A DNA stretch of 64,000 bases from Fictibacillus sp. FJAT-27399 (GCF_001510655.1 NZ_LMVC01000002.1:1152379-1216378); one strand, 5' to 3'; counted from the stretch's first letter, positions 1 through 9,372 are shown. Notes: generated from the sequence alone by a model not told the origin. Made by a program: numbers and translations.

Positions 1-771
1 GGTTTCATCCCCGCATCCATGGTCGAAAAAAGGTTCATTGAAGACTTCAGTGATTACAAAAACCGCTCTCTGACGGTTAAAATTATGGAGCTCGATGAAG
101 AGAAAAACCGCGTCATTCTTTCCCATCGCGCCGTCGAGGAAGAGGTGGAATCACAGCGGAAACAAGAGCTCCTGAACAATTTGGAATCCGGCCAAGTGCT
201 TGATGGCACTGTACAGCGTTTAACCGATTTCGGTGCATTTGTTGACATCGGCGGTCTTGACGGCCTCGTTCACATTTCTCAGCTTTCCCATAAACGGGTG
301 GATAATACGTCTGAAGTCGTCTCAGAAGGGGATGCTGTCAAAGTTAAGGTCCTTTCCGTTGACAGGGATAATGAGCGTGTTTCTCTCTCCATTAAAGAGA
401 CCCAGCCAGGACCTTGGGAGAGCCTTGAATCTGGTCTTGCCCCAGGCAAAGTGATCCAGGGTACGGTTAAACGTCTTGTTTCCTTCGGTGCTTTTGTTGA
501 AATCGCACAAGGTGTTGAAGGGCTTGTACACATCTCAGAGATCAGCAACCGCCACATTGGAAGTCCTGGAGAAGTGCTTTCTGAAGGTGAGAAGGTTACT
601 GTAAAAGTGTTGGATATTGACCGGAAAGAAAAAAGAATTTCCCTCAGTATCCGTGCTGCGCAGGAAGCGAAAGAGCAGCAGAACATCCGTGAGAACTTCC
701 CGAAAGAAGAAAAAGGCTTCTCGCTTGCCGATATGATCGGTGACCAGCTTAAAGGATTAAAAAAAGATTAA
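1..771 (+). CDS. ypfD: S1-domain RNA-binding protein YpfD (ribosomal protein S1 homologue), 5' end missing
   Basis: The reading frame is open from the first base (Gly-Phe-Ile-Pro-Ala-Ser before the first Met at 19), so the gene is cut by the window edge and about 256 residues of the C-terminal part are present. Two complete S1 (OB-fold) repeats are visible, each with a DGxV..LxxFGAFV..GxxGLVHIS core (roughly residues 63-130 and 148-216), after the end of a preceding repeat that closes with NRVILSHRA. S1-family proteins bind RNA; the Bacillus homologue is a smaller relative of E. coli RpsA (about 380 aa, four repeats from memory) whose exact role is unsettled. The C-terminal tail is charged and linker-like. 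An intrinsic terminator follows directly. Confidence 0.93.
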   Translation, partial: GFIPASMVEKRFIEDFSDYKNRSLTVKIMELDEEKNRVILSHRAVEEEVESQRKQELLNNLESGQVLDGTVQRLTDFGAFVDIGGLDGLVHISQLSHKRVDNTSEVVSEGDAVKVKVLSVDRDNERVSLSIKETQPGPWESLESGLAPGKVIQGTVKRLVSFGAFVEIAQGVEGLVHISEISNRHIGSPGEVLSEGEKVTVKVLDIDRKEKRISLSIRAAQEAKEQQNIRENFPKEEKGFSLADMIGDQLKGLKKD

Positions 772-778
772 GATAAAA

Positions 779-810
779 AAAGAACTCCCGCTGCGGAGTT
801 CTTTTCTTTT
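779..810 (+). terminator. Intrinsic terminator after ypfD
   Basis: An 8-bp stem AGAACTCC / GGAGTTCT with a 6-nt loop is followed by a T-rich run, immediately after the ypfD stop codon. Confidence 0.85.
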
Positions 811-813
811 GTT

Positions 814-954
814 TCAGCTTTTTTGGTTATTTCTTCTTTTGGCTTCTTCCGGGCCTTCCAGCGATGTAGCTCCAGAATATTTCAGACTCTGGTCACGGTC
901 GGATTCTACTCTGTGTGATTCGCGGAGTTTTTTTTCCTGACGGTCTTTTCCCAT
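814..954 (-). CDS. ypzI: Small conserved protein YpzI
   Basis: A 46-residue frame on the reverse strand, preceded by a strong ribosome binding site (AAAGGAGG, 7 bases before the ATG). It begins MGKDRQEKKLRES and contains a VESDRDQSLKYSGATSLE block, which I recognise as the YpzI family of Bacillus. The protein is very hydrophilic and highly charged, with no signal peptide or membrane segment. It lies convergent to ypfD at the position ypzI has in B. subtilis. The function is unknown. Confidence 0.82.
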   Translation of the reverse strand: MGKDRQEKKLRESHRVESDRDQSLKYSGATSLEGPEEAKRRNNQKS

Positions 955-1042
955 GCTGCTGCCTCCTTTCTGTTTGCTTTTATTATGACTGCATGATTAG
1001 GTTTTATTCGATTGAGCCATAATGGGGGTAGAGGAGGAGAGC

Positions 1043-1651
1043 ATGATGGATGGAATTTTCTTTTATTGGTTTGCATGGATTGGATGGGCCTACAGCACGT
1101 TTTTAATGAAAGCATCGCCCCTGCGGACGGTCTATTCAGCCTCGCTTCTCACCCTGCTGATCGCGCATGGCTTCGTATTGGACACCGGTCTTGTGAGCAT
1201 TAATTTTACATTTCTATTTCTGTTTTTAAGCTGTTATTTATGGATTTTTAGATTGCCGTTTAAGATGGTTCTATATTACGTATTTTGTTCTTTTCTGATC
1301 GCTCTTTTCTATAATGCCATGCTTCTACTCTCGATGTATGATCCAGTTTGGATGGTTGTACAAGTAAAATGGCTGCTTGCCGGTGCTCTCTTTGTTCTTT
1401 CTTTATTATTAATCAAACATCCGCGTTTTCGTCCCATCGTGCTCGCAGCGGGATATTGCGAAGGGGAGGCTGTCTATCACGTTGTTATTAAAAAACTAAC
1501 GTGGAGCATTGAACTGGGAAGTCTTAATTTCCTTGATGTTGTTTCCTTGTCAGTTGCCCTGTGCTTTGTCTTTGAAGGCGTAAAGCAATTCGGACATTTT
1601 TTGTCCGCAGAAGCAGGGAGAGGAAAAATGATAAAACGTGTATCAAGGTGA
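1043..1651 (+). CDS. yphA: Integral membrane protein YphA
   Basis: A 202-residue very hydrophobic protein with about five or six predicted membrane segments (for example residues 3-20, 28-45, 52-68, 75-95 and 105-122). I chose the ATG at 1043 because GAGGAGGAG lies 4-12 bases upstream; an in-frame ATG at 1022 would put the binding site inside the gene. The N-terminus (MMDGIFFYWFAWIGW) and the position between ypzI and der match B. subtilis YphA. No catalytic motif was seen; the function is unknown. A terminator separates it from der. Confidence 0.75.
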   Translation: MMDGIFFYWFAWIGWAYSTFLMKASPLRTVYSASLLTLLIAHGFVLDTGLVSINFTFLFLFLSCYLWIFRLPFKMVLYYVFCSFLIALFYNAMLLLSMYDPVWMVVQVKWLLAGALFVLSLLLIKHPRFRPIVLAAGYCEGEAVYHVVIKKLTWSIELGSLNFLDVVSLSVALCFVFEGVKQFGHFLSAEAGRGKMIKRVSR

Positions 1652-1717
1652 GTCTGCGCTGAATGACGGTTGTGGGTTATACTTTTATCTGCTAAAATAA
1701 ATTAGCTATTATTGCGG

Positions 1718-1744
1718 CCCTTCATCGCGGAAGGGTTTTCTTTT
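1718..1744 (+). terminator. Intrinsic terminator between yphA and der
   Basis: Stem CCCTTC / GAAGGG with a 6-nt loop followed by TTTTCTTTTTTT. Confidence 0.75.
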
Positions 1745-1776
1745 TTTGGACTATTAAGTAAAAAGGATGTGTCGAC

Positions 1777-3090
1777 ATGCAAAAGCCAGTTTTGGCCATC
1801 GTCGGAAGACCAAATGTGGGGAAGTCCACAATATTTAACCGTATTGTCGGAGACCGGGTTTCTATCGTGGAAGATATGCCAGGTGTGACAAGAGACAGAA
1901 TCTATAGTTCAGCTGAATGGCTGAACCGTGAATTTAATATAATTGATACGGGCGGAATTGAAATCGGAGATGAACCGTTATTGCATCTGATGAGACAGCA
2001 AGCTGAGGTCGCTATCGATGAAGCGGATGTTATTGTTTTTCTTGCCGATGGGAAAGAAGGGGTAACCGCCGCAGATGAAGAGGTGGCAAAACTTCTTCAT
2101 CGCTCAAAGAAACCCATTGTTCTTGGAGTCAACAAAATAGATAATCCTGAACGCAAGGATTTGATCTATGATTTTTATTCCCTTGGAATGGGAGAGCCTT
2201 TTCCAGTTTCGGGTTCGCACGGTATTGGCCTTGGAGACCTTCTCGATGCGGTATTCAGCCATTTTCCCGAACAGCCCGAGGAAGAGGAAGATGATGAAAC
2301 GATCCGTTTCTGCCTAATCGGACGCCCAAATGTTGGTAAATCCTCACTCGTTAATGCGATCTTAGGCAAGGAGCGTGTGATTGTAAGCGATATTGCCGGC
2401 ACAACAAGAGACGCGATCGATTCAGAATTTACCCGTGAAGGACAGAAATATACGATTATTGATACTGCAGGGATGCGAAAAAGAGGAAAAGTCTATGAGA
2501 ATACCGAAAAGTATAGTGTTCTTCGTGCTTTAAAAGCCATTGAAAGAGCCGATGTTGTCTGTGTTGTTCTGAATGCGGAAGAAGGAATCATCGAGCAGGA
2601 TAAAAAAGTGGCAGGCTTTGCCCATGAAGCAGGAAAAGCGGTCATTATCATCGTGAATAAATGGGATGCCGTTGAAAAAGATGATAAAACACTTCGTGAA
2701 TTTGAACAGAAGATCCGGGATCATTTCCTGTACCTAAGCTATGCTCCGATTCTTTTTGTATCAGCAAAAACAAAACAGAGACTTCATACTCTCTATCCTT
2801 TGATCAATCAAGTGGCCGAAAACCATTCCCTTCGTGTTCAGACGAACGTTCTGAACGATGTGATCATGGATGCTGTGGCAATGAATCCTACACCTACGGA
2901 CAACGGCAAGCGCCTGAAAATCAACTATGCCACTCAGGTAGCCATTAAGCCGCCTACGATCGCTCTTTTTGTCAATGATCCTGAACTTCTTCACTTTTCA
3001 TACCGCAGGTTCCTTGAAAACAAGGTAAGGGAGACGTTTGGCTTTATTGGTACCCCGATCAGAATCGTTGCCCGCAAAAAAAATGATTAG
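1777..3090 (+). CDS. der: Ribosome biogenesis GTPase Der (EngA)
   Basis: A 437-aa tandem GTPase needed for assembly of the 50S ribosomal subunit. Two G domains are clear: the first P-loop GRPNVGKST at residues 9-17 with switch DTGG and NKID, the second GRPNVGKSS near residue 183 with [10 protein letters not shown] and NKWD. The C-terminal KH-like domain includes [18 protein letters not shown] and ends in a basic tail. Length and domain order are standard for the family. The start has AAGGATG upstream. It is followed after 9 bases by plsY and then gpsA, so these three are likely cotranscribed. Confidence 0.98.
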   Translation: MQKPVLAIVGRPNVGKSTIFNRIVGDRVSIVEDMPGVTRDRIYSSAEWLNREFNIIDTGGIEIGDEPLLHLMRQQAEVAIDEADVIVFLADGKEGVTAADEEVAKLLHRSKKPIVLGVNKIDNPERKDLIYDFYSLGMGEPFPVSGSHGIGLGDLLDAVFSHFPEQPEEEEDDETIRFCLIGRPNVGKSSLVNAILGKERVIVSDIAGTTRDAIDSEFTREGQKYTIIDTAGMRKRGKVYENTEKYSVLRALKAIERADVVCVVLNAEEGIIEQDKKVAGFAHEAGKAVIIIVNKWDAVEKDDKTLREFEQKIRDHFLYLSYAPILFVSAKTKQRLHTLYPLINQVAENHSLRVQTNVLNDVIMDAVAMNPTPTDNGKRLKINYATQVAIKPPTIALFVNDPELLHFSYRRFLENKVRETFGFIGTPIRIVARKKND

Positions 3091-3099
3091 GTAGACGGC

Positions 3100-3687
3100 A
3101 TGCAGATTGTCTTGCTGTTTATCGGTGCTTATTTATTAGGCTCCATCAGTTTCAGTTATATCATCACTAAAGGGCTGAAAAAAGAGGATATACGCAAATT
3201 GGGGAGCGGAAATGCAGGAGCCACGAACACGCTGCGGGTTATCGGTGTAGGACCTGCCATCGGCGTGCTGCTGCTGGACGGGCTAAAAGGGATGATCCCT
3301 GTGTGGGCTGCAATTGGCCTCCATTACAATATGACCGCAGCCATCGCTGCGGGAGCGATGGCCATTATCGGGCATAATTGGCCCATCTATTACGGATTTA
3401 AAGGAGGTAAAGGGGTAGCGACGACCATCGGTGTTTTTATGGTAGCTTCGTTCATCCCTTCACTCATATCTGGGATCGTTGTGATTCTTCTCATTGCAGC
3501 TACCCGTTATGTTTCTTTAGGTTCCATCGTTTTTATGATTTTGACACCTGCATTAATGTTTATTTTAAAAACAATACCTTTTGACGCGGCGCTATGCGCT
3601 TCACTGATCGGTGTTCTCTCCATATGGAGGCACCGCACCAATATCTCCAGACTTTTAAAAGGAAATGAAAGAAAAATAGGGCATTAA
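3100..3687 (+). CDS. plsY: Glycerol-3-phosphate acyltransferase PlsY
   Basis: A 195-aa polytopic membrane enzyme that transfers the acyl group of acyl-phosphate to glycerol-3-phosphate, the first acylation of phospholipid synthesis. The diagnostic loops are present: GSxSFSYIITK near the N-terminus, LGSGNAGATNTLR (residues 36-48), and GHNWPIYYGFKGGKGVATT (residues 91-109). About five membrane helices are predicted. It sits directly upstream of gpsA, which makes its substrate, so two successive steps are encoded side by side. Confidence 0.96.
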   Translation: MQIVLLFIGAYLLGSISFSYIITKGLKKEDIRKLGSGNAGATNTLRVIGVGPAIGVLLLDGLKGMIPVWAAIGLHYNMTAAIAAGAMAIIGHNWPIYYGFKGGKGVATTIGVFMVASFIPSLISGIVVILLIAATRYVSLGSIVFMILTPALMFILKTIPFDAALCASLIGVLSIWRHRTNISRLLKGNERKIGH

Positions 3688-3705
3688 GTAAGGAGTGGAG
3701 TAGGA

Positions 3706-4749
3706 ATGGAAAAAGTAGCAGTAATCGGTGCCGGCAGCTGGGGTACAGCGCTGGCCCTCGTTTTGGCGGATAATGGACACGATGTCCGGTTATGGGGAAG
3801 AAGGCAAGAACAGATCAACGAAATCAATTCTTTACATACCAATGAAAAATATTTGCCGGGTATCTCGCTTCCAGAAGAGCTCCGCGGATTTACCGATCTT
3901 CAGGAAACGGTCTCAGGCGCGGGCATGATCTTGCTTGTCGCTCCTACAAAGGCGATAAGAGAAGTGCTTGGCGATCTGGTACCGCACTTGGATCATCCGG
4001 TAACGATCGTCCATGCCAGCAAAGGAATAGAACCGGAAACGTATAAGCGTGTATCTGAAATCATTGAAGAAGAAGTACCTGCTGAAGTGCGCAAATCCAT
4101 TGTTGTGCTTTCAGGGCCAAGCCATGCGGAAGAAGTTTCATTACGGCAGCCGACCACGGTTACGGTTTCCTCAGCCGATGTAGAAGAAGCGGAGTTTGTT
4201 CAGGATCTGTTTATTAACCAGAACTTCAGGGTCTACACGAACCCGGATATTGTAGGGGTTGAACTCGGCGGAGCACTGAAGAATATTATCGCGCTTGGAG
4301 CCGGTATGTCTGACGGGCTTGGTTATGGAGACAATGCCAAAGCCGCTCTTATCACGCGTGGGCTTGCTGAAATCGCCAGGCTTGGAACGAAAATGGGAGC
4401 CAACCCGCTGACATTCGCAGGCTTGACAGGAATCGGAGATCTCATCGTTACATGTACGAGTGTCCACAGCAGGAACTGGAGAGCCGGAAACATGCTCGGC
4501 AAAGGGGAAGCGCTCGATGCGGTACTTGAAAAAATGGGCATGGTTGTCGAAGGAGTCAGAACAACAAAAGCGGCTTACCAGCTGGCCCAGAAGGAAAATG
4601 TAGAGATGCCGATTACAAATGTTCTTCATGACGTGCTGTTCGACGGAAAAAATGCGAAAGAAGCTGTGGATGAACTGATGAGAAGAAGCAGGACCCATGA
4701 AGTGGAAGACGTCTCTTCTCTTTTATCTAATTTAAATATTACGGAATAA
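3706..4749 (+). CDS. gpsA: NAD(P)+-dependent glycerol-3-phosphate dehydrogenase
   Basis: A 347-aa cytosolic enzyme reducing dihydroxyacetone phosphate to sn-glycerol-3-phosphate for phospholipids. The Rossmann motif [10 protein letters not shown] (residues 7-16), [17 protein letters not shown] and the catalytic-lysine segment [15 protein letters not shown] are all present, followed by the C-terminal helical domain with GDLIVTCTS. Length is typical. The ribosome binding site is AGGAGTGGAG. Confidence 0.98.
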   Translation: MEKVAVIGAGSWGTALALVLADNGHDVRLWGRRQEQINEINSLHTNEKYLPGISLPEELRGFTDLQETVSGAGMILLVAPTKAIREVLGDLVPHLDHPVTIVHASKGIEPETYKRVSEIIEEEVPAEVRKSIVVLSGPSHAEEVSLRQPTTVTVSSADVEEAEFVQDLFINQNFRVYTNPDIVGVELGGALKNIIALGAGMSDGLGYGDNAKAALITRGLAEIARLGTKMGANPLTFAGLTGIGDLIVTCTSVHSRNWRAGNMLGKGEALDAVLEKMGMVVEGVRTTKAAYQLAQKENVEMPITNVLHDVLFDGKNAKEAVDELMRRSRTHEVEDVSSLLSNLNITE

Positions 4750-4838
4750 TCCATTTGGTTTATCTCTCCGATTTCTTTCACGATTATTAGACTAACGCAT
4801 AGGATAATGGTGAATAGGTTGTTGGAGGAGGACGAAAA

Positions 4839-5099
4839 ATGGATCGTAACAATCAATTTTTTGATAAAGTTGAAAAGAAAACAAACGTTAAGAAAGAAGA
4901 TATCTTTAAACTTGCCCAGACCGTCAGCAATGAAAATCTGCGGGATGAGCGCACTCTAAGAAGACTGATTTCCCAGGTAGCCTCCTTGGCCGGTGTCCCT
5001 GTTTCCAAACAAAAAGAAGACCAAATTGTCAGTGCTGTAATCAATAACAATGTGCCTCTTGATTTCAGCACATTATCTAAAATGTTCGAGAACAAGTAG
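4839..5099 (+). CDS. Stage VI sporulation protein F (SpoVIF) family protein
   Basis: An 86-aa soluble, helical, highly charged protein with a strong ribosome binding site (GGAGGAGG). It starts MDRNNQFFDKVEKKTNVKKEDIF and resembles the SpoVIF family, whose B. subtilis member is a mother-cell protein involved in late spore-coat maturation. The family assignment is from remembered similarity across most of the length (FFDxVExKTxVxxxDxFxLAQ, PVSKxKEDxIV). The B. subtilis spoVIF (yjcC) lies elsewhere, so this may be a paralogue. A terminator follows. Confidence 0.72.
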   Translation: MDRNNQFFDKVEKKTNVKKEDIFKLAQTVSNENLRDERTLRRLISQVASLAGVPVSKQKEDQIVSAVINNNVPLDFSTLSKMFENK

Positions 5100-5153
5100 G
5101 GACAACTTTAACGGATAGCCAATCAATCTGCAAATTGGGGTTTTTAGTCGTTC

Positions 5154-5190
5154 GGCAGGCGGTGTATCAGACATCGGCCTGCCTTTTTTT
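5154..5190 (+). terminator. Intrinsic terminator after the spoVIF-like gene
   Basis: Stem GGCAGGC / GCCTGCC with a 16-nt loop followed by seven Ts. Confidence 0.8.
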
Positions 5191-5208
5191 GTTGTAAGAA
5201 AGAAGTAA

Positions 5209-5356
5209 TGTCTAGCTACAGCGCCCAAGGCTGGACGAATTGAAAACAATTCGTCTTTGGTCGCTTCACACTTCCACCACAACACAAAGAGCGTGTTGCT
5301 GTGTAATTGCTCCAGCGCTTGTCGGACCAAAACATGAGCGCTTACGCTTTTCTTTT
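5209..5356. repeat. Bacillaceae intergenic repeat, copy A
   Basis: A non-coding element starting TCTAGCTACAGCGCC and ending GAGCGCTTACGCTTTTC, with an internal perfect hairpin GACGAATTG-aaaa-CAATTCGTC and the blocks TCGCTTCAC and AACACAAAGAGCGTG. The same blocks recur at 29271-29347 and 52893-53100. I recognise the general form (TCTAGCTCCAGCGCC...GCGCTT.CGCTTTTC) as a repeat common between genes in Bacillaceae. Confidence 0.65.
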
Positions 5357-5398
5357 GTTTTATGCTATAATTTACGCTGTATGCAAAGGGGGATACAT

Positions 5399-5599
5399 AT
5401 GGACGCAGGATTAATGAAAATGTGGGTTGCGCTTTCATCCATCGCATTGATGTTTATTGCGGTTTTTTCTATTATGATCAGCAGATCGAAACTGAAAGGA
5501 ATCTTTAAATACATACTGGCGGCTATCGCATATATTTGCATGATTACAGCAGGCATCTTAATTGTTCTCGTAGTCTTTAGCGGACCGGTGAAAGGATAG
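5399..5599 (+). CDS. yphE: DUF2768 small membrane protein YphE
   Basis: A 66-aa protein with two membrane helices (about residues 8-26 and 36-60) and a short positively charged loop between them (SRSKLKGIFK). I placed the start at the ATG at 5399 because AAAGGGGGAT lies just upstream; the frame stays open further upstream but runs into repeat A. The sequence (MDAGLMKMWVALSSI..) and position upstream of yphF fit the DUF2768/YphE family. A TATAAT box lies at 5365-5370. Function unknown. Confidence 0.75.
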   Translation: MDAGLMKMWVALSSIALMFIAVFSIMISRSKLKGIFKYILAAIAYICMITAGILIVLVVFSGPVKG

Positions 5600-5612
5600 G
5601 TACGCCAGAACC

Positions 5613-6329
5613 ATGAAAAAAATCTGTTCTCTCACGTTCTTAGTCTGCCTGCTCTTCAGCCTGACGGGCTGCCTGTATCCAGACAGCCAAAAAAGCGAAA
5701 ACCGTATACCATACAAGGATCAGATGGCCATGGTTCAGTCCGCAGTGGATGATTACCATAAAGACACGTCTGTGCTTCCGATTAAAAACAAAGACGCCTC
5801 CACAGACGTTTATGAAAAGTATCCGATTGATTTTGGAAGGCTGATTCCAAAATACATGCAGCAGCCTCCCGGCAATTCATTCGAAAAAGGAGGCACGTTT
5901 CAATACGTGCTCATCGATGCGGAAACGAAACCAAAAGTAAGGCTGATTGACCTGGTGATCGTAAATAAAGCTCAGGATCTGGAAACCAGATTGAAAGAAT
6001 ATATTCGAACCCATAAATATCCGCCATATCAAAAGATATTGGCTAATGGCAGGTATACCCTTGATTATAAAAAGATGGGCTACAAAGAAGCACCATACGC
6101 AGTAAGCCCTTATTCCGGCAAGAACCTTCCATTTATTGTAGATAATGATTCAAAAGTTCATGTGGATTATTCTATCGATCTCTACCATCTGCTGAAAAAG
6201 GGGCAGCATGTAAAAAAGGGAGAAGACATCCGTCCGCTCCTTGTGCAGGACTCATTTTTTGTGCCGGTGCGTTCCGTTCCCTATACTGTAAAGAACGGAG
6301 AGCCTGTTTTTTTGGCATCTGATCAATAA
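5613..6329 (+). CDS. yphF: Lipoprotein YphF
   Basis: A 238-aa exported lipoprotein: hydrophobic signal MKKICSLTFLVCLLFSL followed by the lipobox LTGC with the lipidated Cys at residue 20. The mature part is hydrophilic with no catalytic motif I recognise. Position (between yphE and spoIVA) and length fit B. subtilis YphF. It starts 13 bases after yphE, so the two are likely cotranscribed. A strong terminator follows. Function unknown. Confidence 0.82.
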   Translation: MKKICSLTFLVCLLFSLTGCLYPDSQKSENRIPYKDQMAMVQSAVDDYHKDTSVLPIKNKDASTDVYEKYPIDFGRLIPKYMQQPPGNSFEKGGTFQYVLIDAETKPKVRLIDLVIVNKAQDLETRLKEYIRTHKYPPYQKILANGRYTLDYKKMGYKEAPYAVSPYSGKNLPFIVDNDSKVHVDYSIDLYHLLKKGQHVKKGEDIRPLLVQDSFFVPVRSVPYTVKNGEPVFLASDQ

Positions 6330-6365
6330 CTTTATACAACACGAGATAAATAATTGGCATGAACT

Positions 6366-6409
6366 CTCCTCCTTTTTAATACATTCATAGAAAAGGAGGA
6401 GGGTTTTTT
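6366..6409 (+). terminator. Intrinsic terminator after yphF
   Basis: Stem CTCCTCCTTTT / AAAAGGAGGAG followed by GGTTTTTTA. Confidence 0.85.
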
Positions 6410-6543
6410 ATATAAAAACGGACATGGTGATAACCTGGACAGTTTGCACACGGAAGATCACAATTGATTGTGCTTCTCTCCCGGTCTATAAAACGAACTG
6501 AGGTCCATCGCTGATTTTTGTATGAAAAAACTTTCATTCCTTA

Positions 6544-6571
6544 TCATATTTTTGGGACAACATCATATTAT
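6544..6571 (+). promoter_or_regulatory. Possible sigma-E promoter of spoIVA
   Basis: TCATATT at 6544-6550 matches the sigma-E -35 consensus KMATATT fully, and CATATTAT 13 bases further matches the -10 consensus CATACAMT at 6 of 8 positions. spoIVA is a known sigma-E gene in B. subtilis. The rest of 6410-6622 shows no gene. The match is inferred by eye. Confidence 0.5.
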
Positions 6572-6622
6572 GTAATGTCCAAGAATAGCATCCGGAACTT
6601 ATTTGGATCGGGAGGGAAATGA

Positions 6623-8101
6623 ATGGAAAAAATCGATATTTTCAAAGATATCGCTGAACGGACAGGAGGAGACATTTATCTCGGAGTAGTCGGTGCTGTT
6701 CGTACAGGGAAATCTACCTTTATTAAACGGTTTATGGAGCTGGTCGTGCTGCCGAACATCCAAAATGACGGTGAGCGCCAGCGGGCACAGGATGAGCTTC
6801 CTCAAAGTGCAGCAGGAAAGACCATCATGACAACGGAACCTAAGTTTGTTCCGAACAATGCGGTCAGAATCCATGTCGGAGAAGGCCTGGATGTTAATGT
6901 AAGGCTGGTGGATAGTGTAGGCTATGCAGTGCCGAGCGCAAAAGGCTATGAGGATGAGAACGGGCCAAGAATGATTCATACACCATGGTATGACGAACCG
7001 ATTCCTTTCCATGAAGCTGCTGAGATCGGCACAAGAAAAGTCATCCAGGAGCATTCCACTCTCGGAGTGGTTGTCACCACAGACGGTTCGATCGGAGAGA
7101 TTCCAAGGTACGACTATATCGAATCGGAAGAAAGAGTTATCGATGAATTGAAAGAAGTCGGCAAGCCGTTCATCCTGGTGGTCAACTCTGTGCAGCCGCA
7201 TCATCCTGATACAGAACAGCTGCGCAAAGAACTGTGCGAGAAATATGATATTCCAGTTCTGGCCATGAGTGTAGAGAGCATGACAGAGCATGATATAAAC
7301 AATGTTCTCAGAGAAGTGCTGTATGAGTTCCCGGTTCTTGAAGTCAATGTGAACCTGCCAAGCTGGGTCATGGTGCTGAGGGAGGAACATTGGCTGCGGG
7401 AAAGCTATGAAGAAGCAGTAAGGGAAACGGTGAAGGATATCAAAAGGCTGAGGGATGTCGACCGGGTAGTAGGCAGCTTCAGCGACTTCGAATTTATAGA
7501 CGAAGCACGGCTTGCAGGCATTGAGATGGGTCAGGGGATTGCAGAGATTGACCTGTTTGCTCCAGATGACCTCTATGATCAGATCTTAAAAGAAGTCGTA
7601 GGAGTAGAGATCAGGGGCAAAGATCACTTGCTGCAGCTGATGCAAGAATTCGCCTATGCAAAGCAGGAATATGACCAGGTAGCTGATGCACTGAGAATGG
7701 TCAAACAAACAGGTTACGGAATAGCTGCTCCAGCCTTGACCGACATGAGCCTCGATGAACCGGAAATCATCCGACAAGGCTCCAGGTTCGGCGTCAGGCT
7801 GAAAGCGGTAGCGCCTTCTATCCATATGATTAAAGTTGATGTGGAATCAGAATTTGCGCCGATCATCGGCACAGAGAAACAGAGCGAAGAACTCGTAAGG
7901 TATCTTATGCAGGATTTTGAAGAGGATCCGCTATCCATCTGGAACTCTGATATCTTTGGACGATCGCTGAATTCCATCGTGAGGGAAGGCATTCAGGGCA
8001 AGATTTCACTCATGCCGGAGAATGCAAGATACAAGCTGAAGGAAACCCTTGAGCGCATTATAAACGAAGGCTCTGGAGGATTAATCGCTATTATTTTATA
8101 A
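6623..8101 (+). CDS. spoIVA: Spore coat morphogenetic ATPase SpoIVA
   Basis: A 492-aa mother-cell protein that polymerises on the forespore surface, using ATP hydrolysis, as the base layer of the spore coat. The Walker A motif GAVRTGKS lies at residues 24-31; the typical HTPWYDEPIPFHEAAEIGT segment is near residue 130; the conserved C-terminus GGLIAIIL, needed for membrane anchoring through SpoVM in B. subtilis, is intact. Length equals that of the family. The start has GGGAGGG upstream. Its presence marks the host as a spore former. Confidence 0.99.
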   Translation: MEKIDIFKDIAERTGGDIYLGVVGAVRTGKSTFIKRFMELVVLPNIQNDGERQRAQDELPQSAAGKTIMTTEPKFVPNNAVRIHVGEGLDVNVRLVDSVGYAVPSAKGYEDENGPRMIHTPWYDEPIPFHEAAEIGTRKVIQEHSTLGVVVTTDGSIGEIPRYDYIESEERVIDELKEVGKPFILVVNSVQPHHPDTEQLRKELCEKYDIPVLAMSVESMTEHDINNVLREVLYEFPVLEVNVNLPSWVMVLREEHWLRESYEEAVRETVKDIKRLRDVDRVVGSFSDFEFIDEARLAGIEMGQGIAEIDLFAPDDLYDQILKEVVGVEIRGKDHLLQLMQEFAYAKQEYDQVADALRMVKQTGYGIAAPALTDMSLDEPEIIRQGSRFGVRLKAVAPSIHMIKVDVESEFAPIIGTEKQSEELVRYLMQDFEEDPLSIWNSDIFGRSLNSIVREGIQGKISLMPENARYKLKETLERIINEGSGGLIAIIL

Positions 8102-8104
8102 TGA

Positions 8105-8131
8105 GAGGCTCCTTAAATGGAGTCTTTTTTT
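8105..8131 (+). terminator. Intrinsic terminator after spoIVA
   Basis: Stem AGGCTCC / GGAGTCT (one G-U pair), 6-nt loop, then seven Ts. Confidence 0.75.
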
Positions 8132-8343
8132 GTTGGAAATAGGCAAAAAACTCTATAAAAGTCGGCTTTTCGCTATTTTCCGCATAAAAATATTGAATTC
8201 TTATGACTTATCGTTTAATATAAGGCTTGTTACGAAAGTATTTAGTAAATCTTGTATAAAACAGGGCCCAGCGCTTTATGATAGTAAGACAGCCGAAAAA
8301 CAAATGCATAGATAATAGCGTTCTTTGAGAGGAGGTGAATGGA

Positions 8344-8616
8344 ATGAACAAGACTGATCTTGTAAATACAGTATCTGAACAAACTCAACTTTCTAAAAAG
8401 GATGCCACTAAAGCTGTTGATGCAGTATTCGAGGCGATCGCTGAAACACTTAAAGAAGGTGACAAGGTACAACTTATCGGTTTTGGTAACTTCGAAGTTC
8501 GTGAGCGTGCAGCTCGTAAGGGTCGCAACCCGCAAACTGGTCAAGAGATCGAAATCGCAGCAAGCAAAGTGCCTGCTTTCAAACCAGGAAAAGCCCTTAA
8601 GGATGCTCTAAAATAA
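8344..8616 (+). CDS. hup: DNA-binding protein HU
   Basis: A 90-aa histone-like dimer that bends and compacts the nucleoid. The sequence [14 protein letters not shown], the conserved [18 protein letters not shown] arm and the C-terminal [15 protein letters not shown] are typical of Bacillus HU (Hbs). I used the ATG at 8344, 7 bases after AGGAGGTG; an upstream in-frame GTG at 8335 is part of that ribosome binding site. The codon use is that of a highly expressed gene. A terminator follows. Confidence 0.98.
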   Translation: MNKTDLVNTVSEQTQLSKKDATKAVDAVFEAIAETLKEGDKVQLIGFGNFEVRERAARKGRNPQTGQEIEIAASKVPAFKPGKALKDALK

Positions 8617-8636
8617 TCTTATACATAGGGCAAGCA

Positions 8637-8666
8637 AGAACCGCATTATGCGGTTCTTTTATTTTT
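8637..8666 (+). terminator. Intrinsic terminator after hup
   Basis: Stem AAGAACCGCA / TGCGGTTCTT, small loop, followed by TTATTTTTG. Confidence 0.85.
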
Positions 8667-8805
8667 GTGTTAAAAGTGTGGAATGAGCTCTCCTTTTTTG
8701 CCATTGCTTGTTACATATGCTAGAATCGGTTTTAGAAAAACGTACAGCAAACGTGAAAATGAACCTACATGAAACGTTGCAGGAATGAAAATGGAGGCTA
8801 CCGCA

Positions 8806-9372
8806 GTGAAGGAATTCGATCGAGCAAAAATTGAACAGGCAGTTACCATGATCCTTGAGGCCATTGGAGAAGATCCGTCGCGTGAAGGACTTGTTGATAC
8901 ACCGAAAAGAGTGGCTAAAATGTACCAGGAAGTGTTTCAGGGACTGAACCAGGATCCGAAAGAGCACTTTGCTACGATCTTCGGAGAGGATCATGAAGAG
9001 CTGGTACTCGTGAAAGACATTCCGTTCTATTCCATGTGTGAACACCATCTTGTTCCTTTCTTTGGAAAAGCGCATATCGGCTATATTCCAAGAGGAGGAA
9101 AAGTAACCGGTCTGAGCAAACTTGCAAGAGCTGTTGAGGCAGTGACCCGCAGGCCGCAGCTTCAGGAAAGAATTACATCAGATGTTGCTGATGCGCTCGT
9201 AGACACGCTTGAACCTCATGGTGTGATCGTCGTTGTCGAGGCTGAGCATATGTGCATGACCATGCGCGGAGTGAAAAAGCCCGGCTCAAAAACCATAACA
9301 TCTGCAGTTAGAGGGATATTTGTTAAGGATGCGGCTGCAAGAGCAGAAGTGCTCACGTTTATTCGCGGTTAA
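8806..9372 (+). CDS. folE: GTP cyclohydrolase I FolE (MtrA)
   Basis: A 188-aa enzyme converting GTP to dihydroneopterin triphosphate, the first step of folate synthesis. The zinc-binding CEHH (in [10 protein letters not shown]) and the second Cys in [11 protein letters not shown] are present. I prefer the GTG at 8806, with GGAGG 8 bases upstream and a protein start ([10 protein letters not shown]) that lines up with the family; the ATG at 8785 would add seven residues but has a poor binding site. mtrB follows after 24 bases, as in the B. subtilis mtrAB operon. Confidence 0.95.
   Translation: MKEFDRAKIEQAVTMILEAIGEDPSREGLVDTPKRVAKMYQEVFQGLNQDPKEHFATIFGEDHEELVLVKDIPFYSMCEHHLVPFFGKAHIGYIPRGGKVTGLSKLARAVEAVTRRPQLQERITSDVADALVDTLEPHGVIVVVEAEHMCMTMRGVKKPGSKTITSAVRGIFVKDAAARAEVLTFIRG

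Noticed and set aside
4171-4698. Reverse-strand open frame of 175 codons opposite gpsA
   Set aside because: Entirely within gpsA, with no binding site and no recognisable protein.
5240-5599. Longer version of yphE starting in repeat A
   Set aside because: The upstream part lies in the repeat and lacks a binding site; the ATG at 5399 has a good one and gives the usual length.
6599-7390. Long reverse-strand open frame (263 codons) opposite spoIVA
   Set aside because: It is the shadow of a strongly conserved gene; no ribosome binding site or family similarity.
8130-8315. Frame of 61 codons between spoIVA and hup
   Set aside because: It begins in the spoIVA terminator and shows no coding signal.
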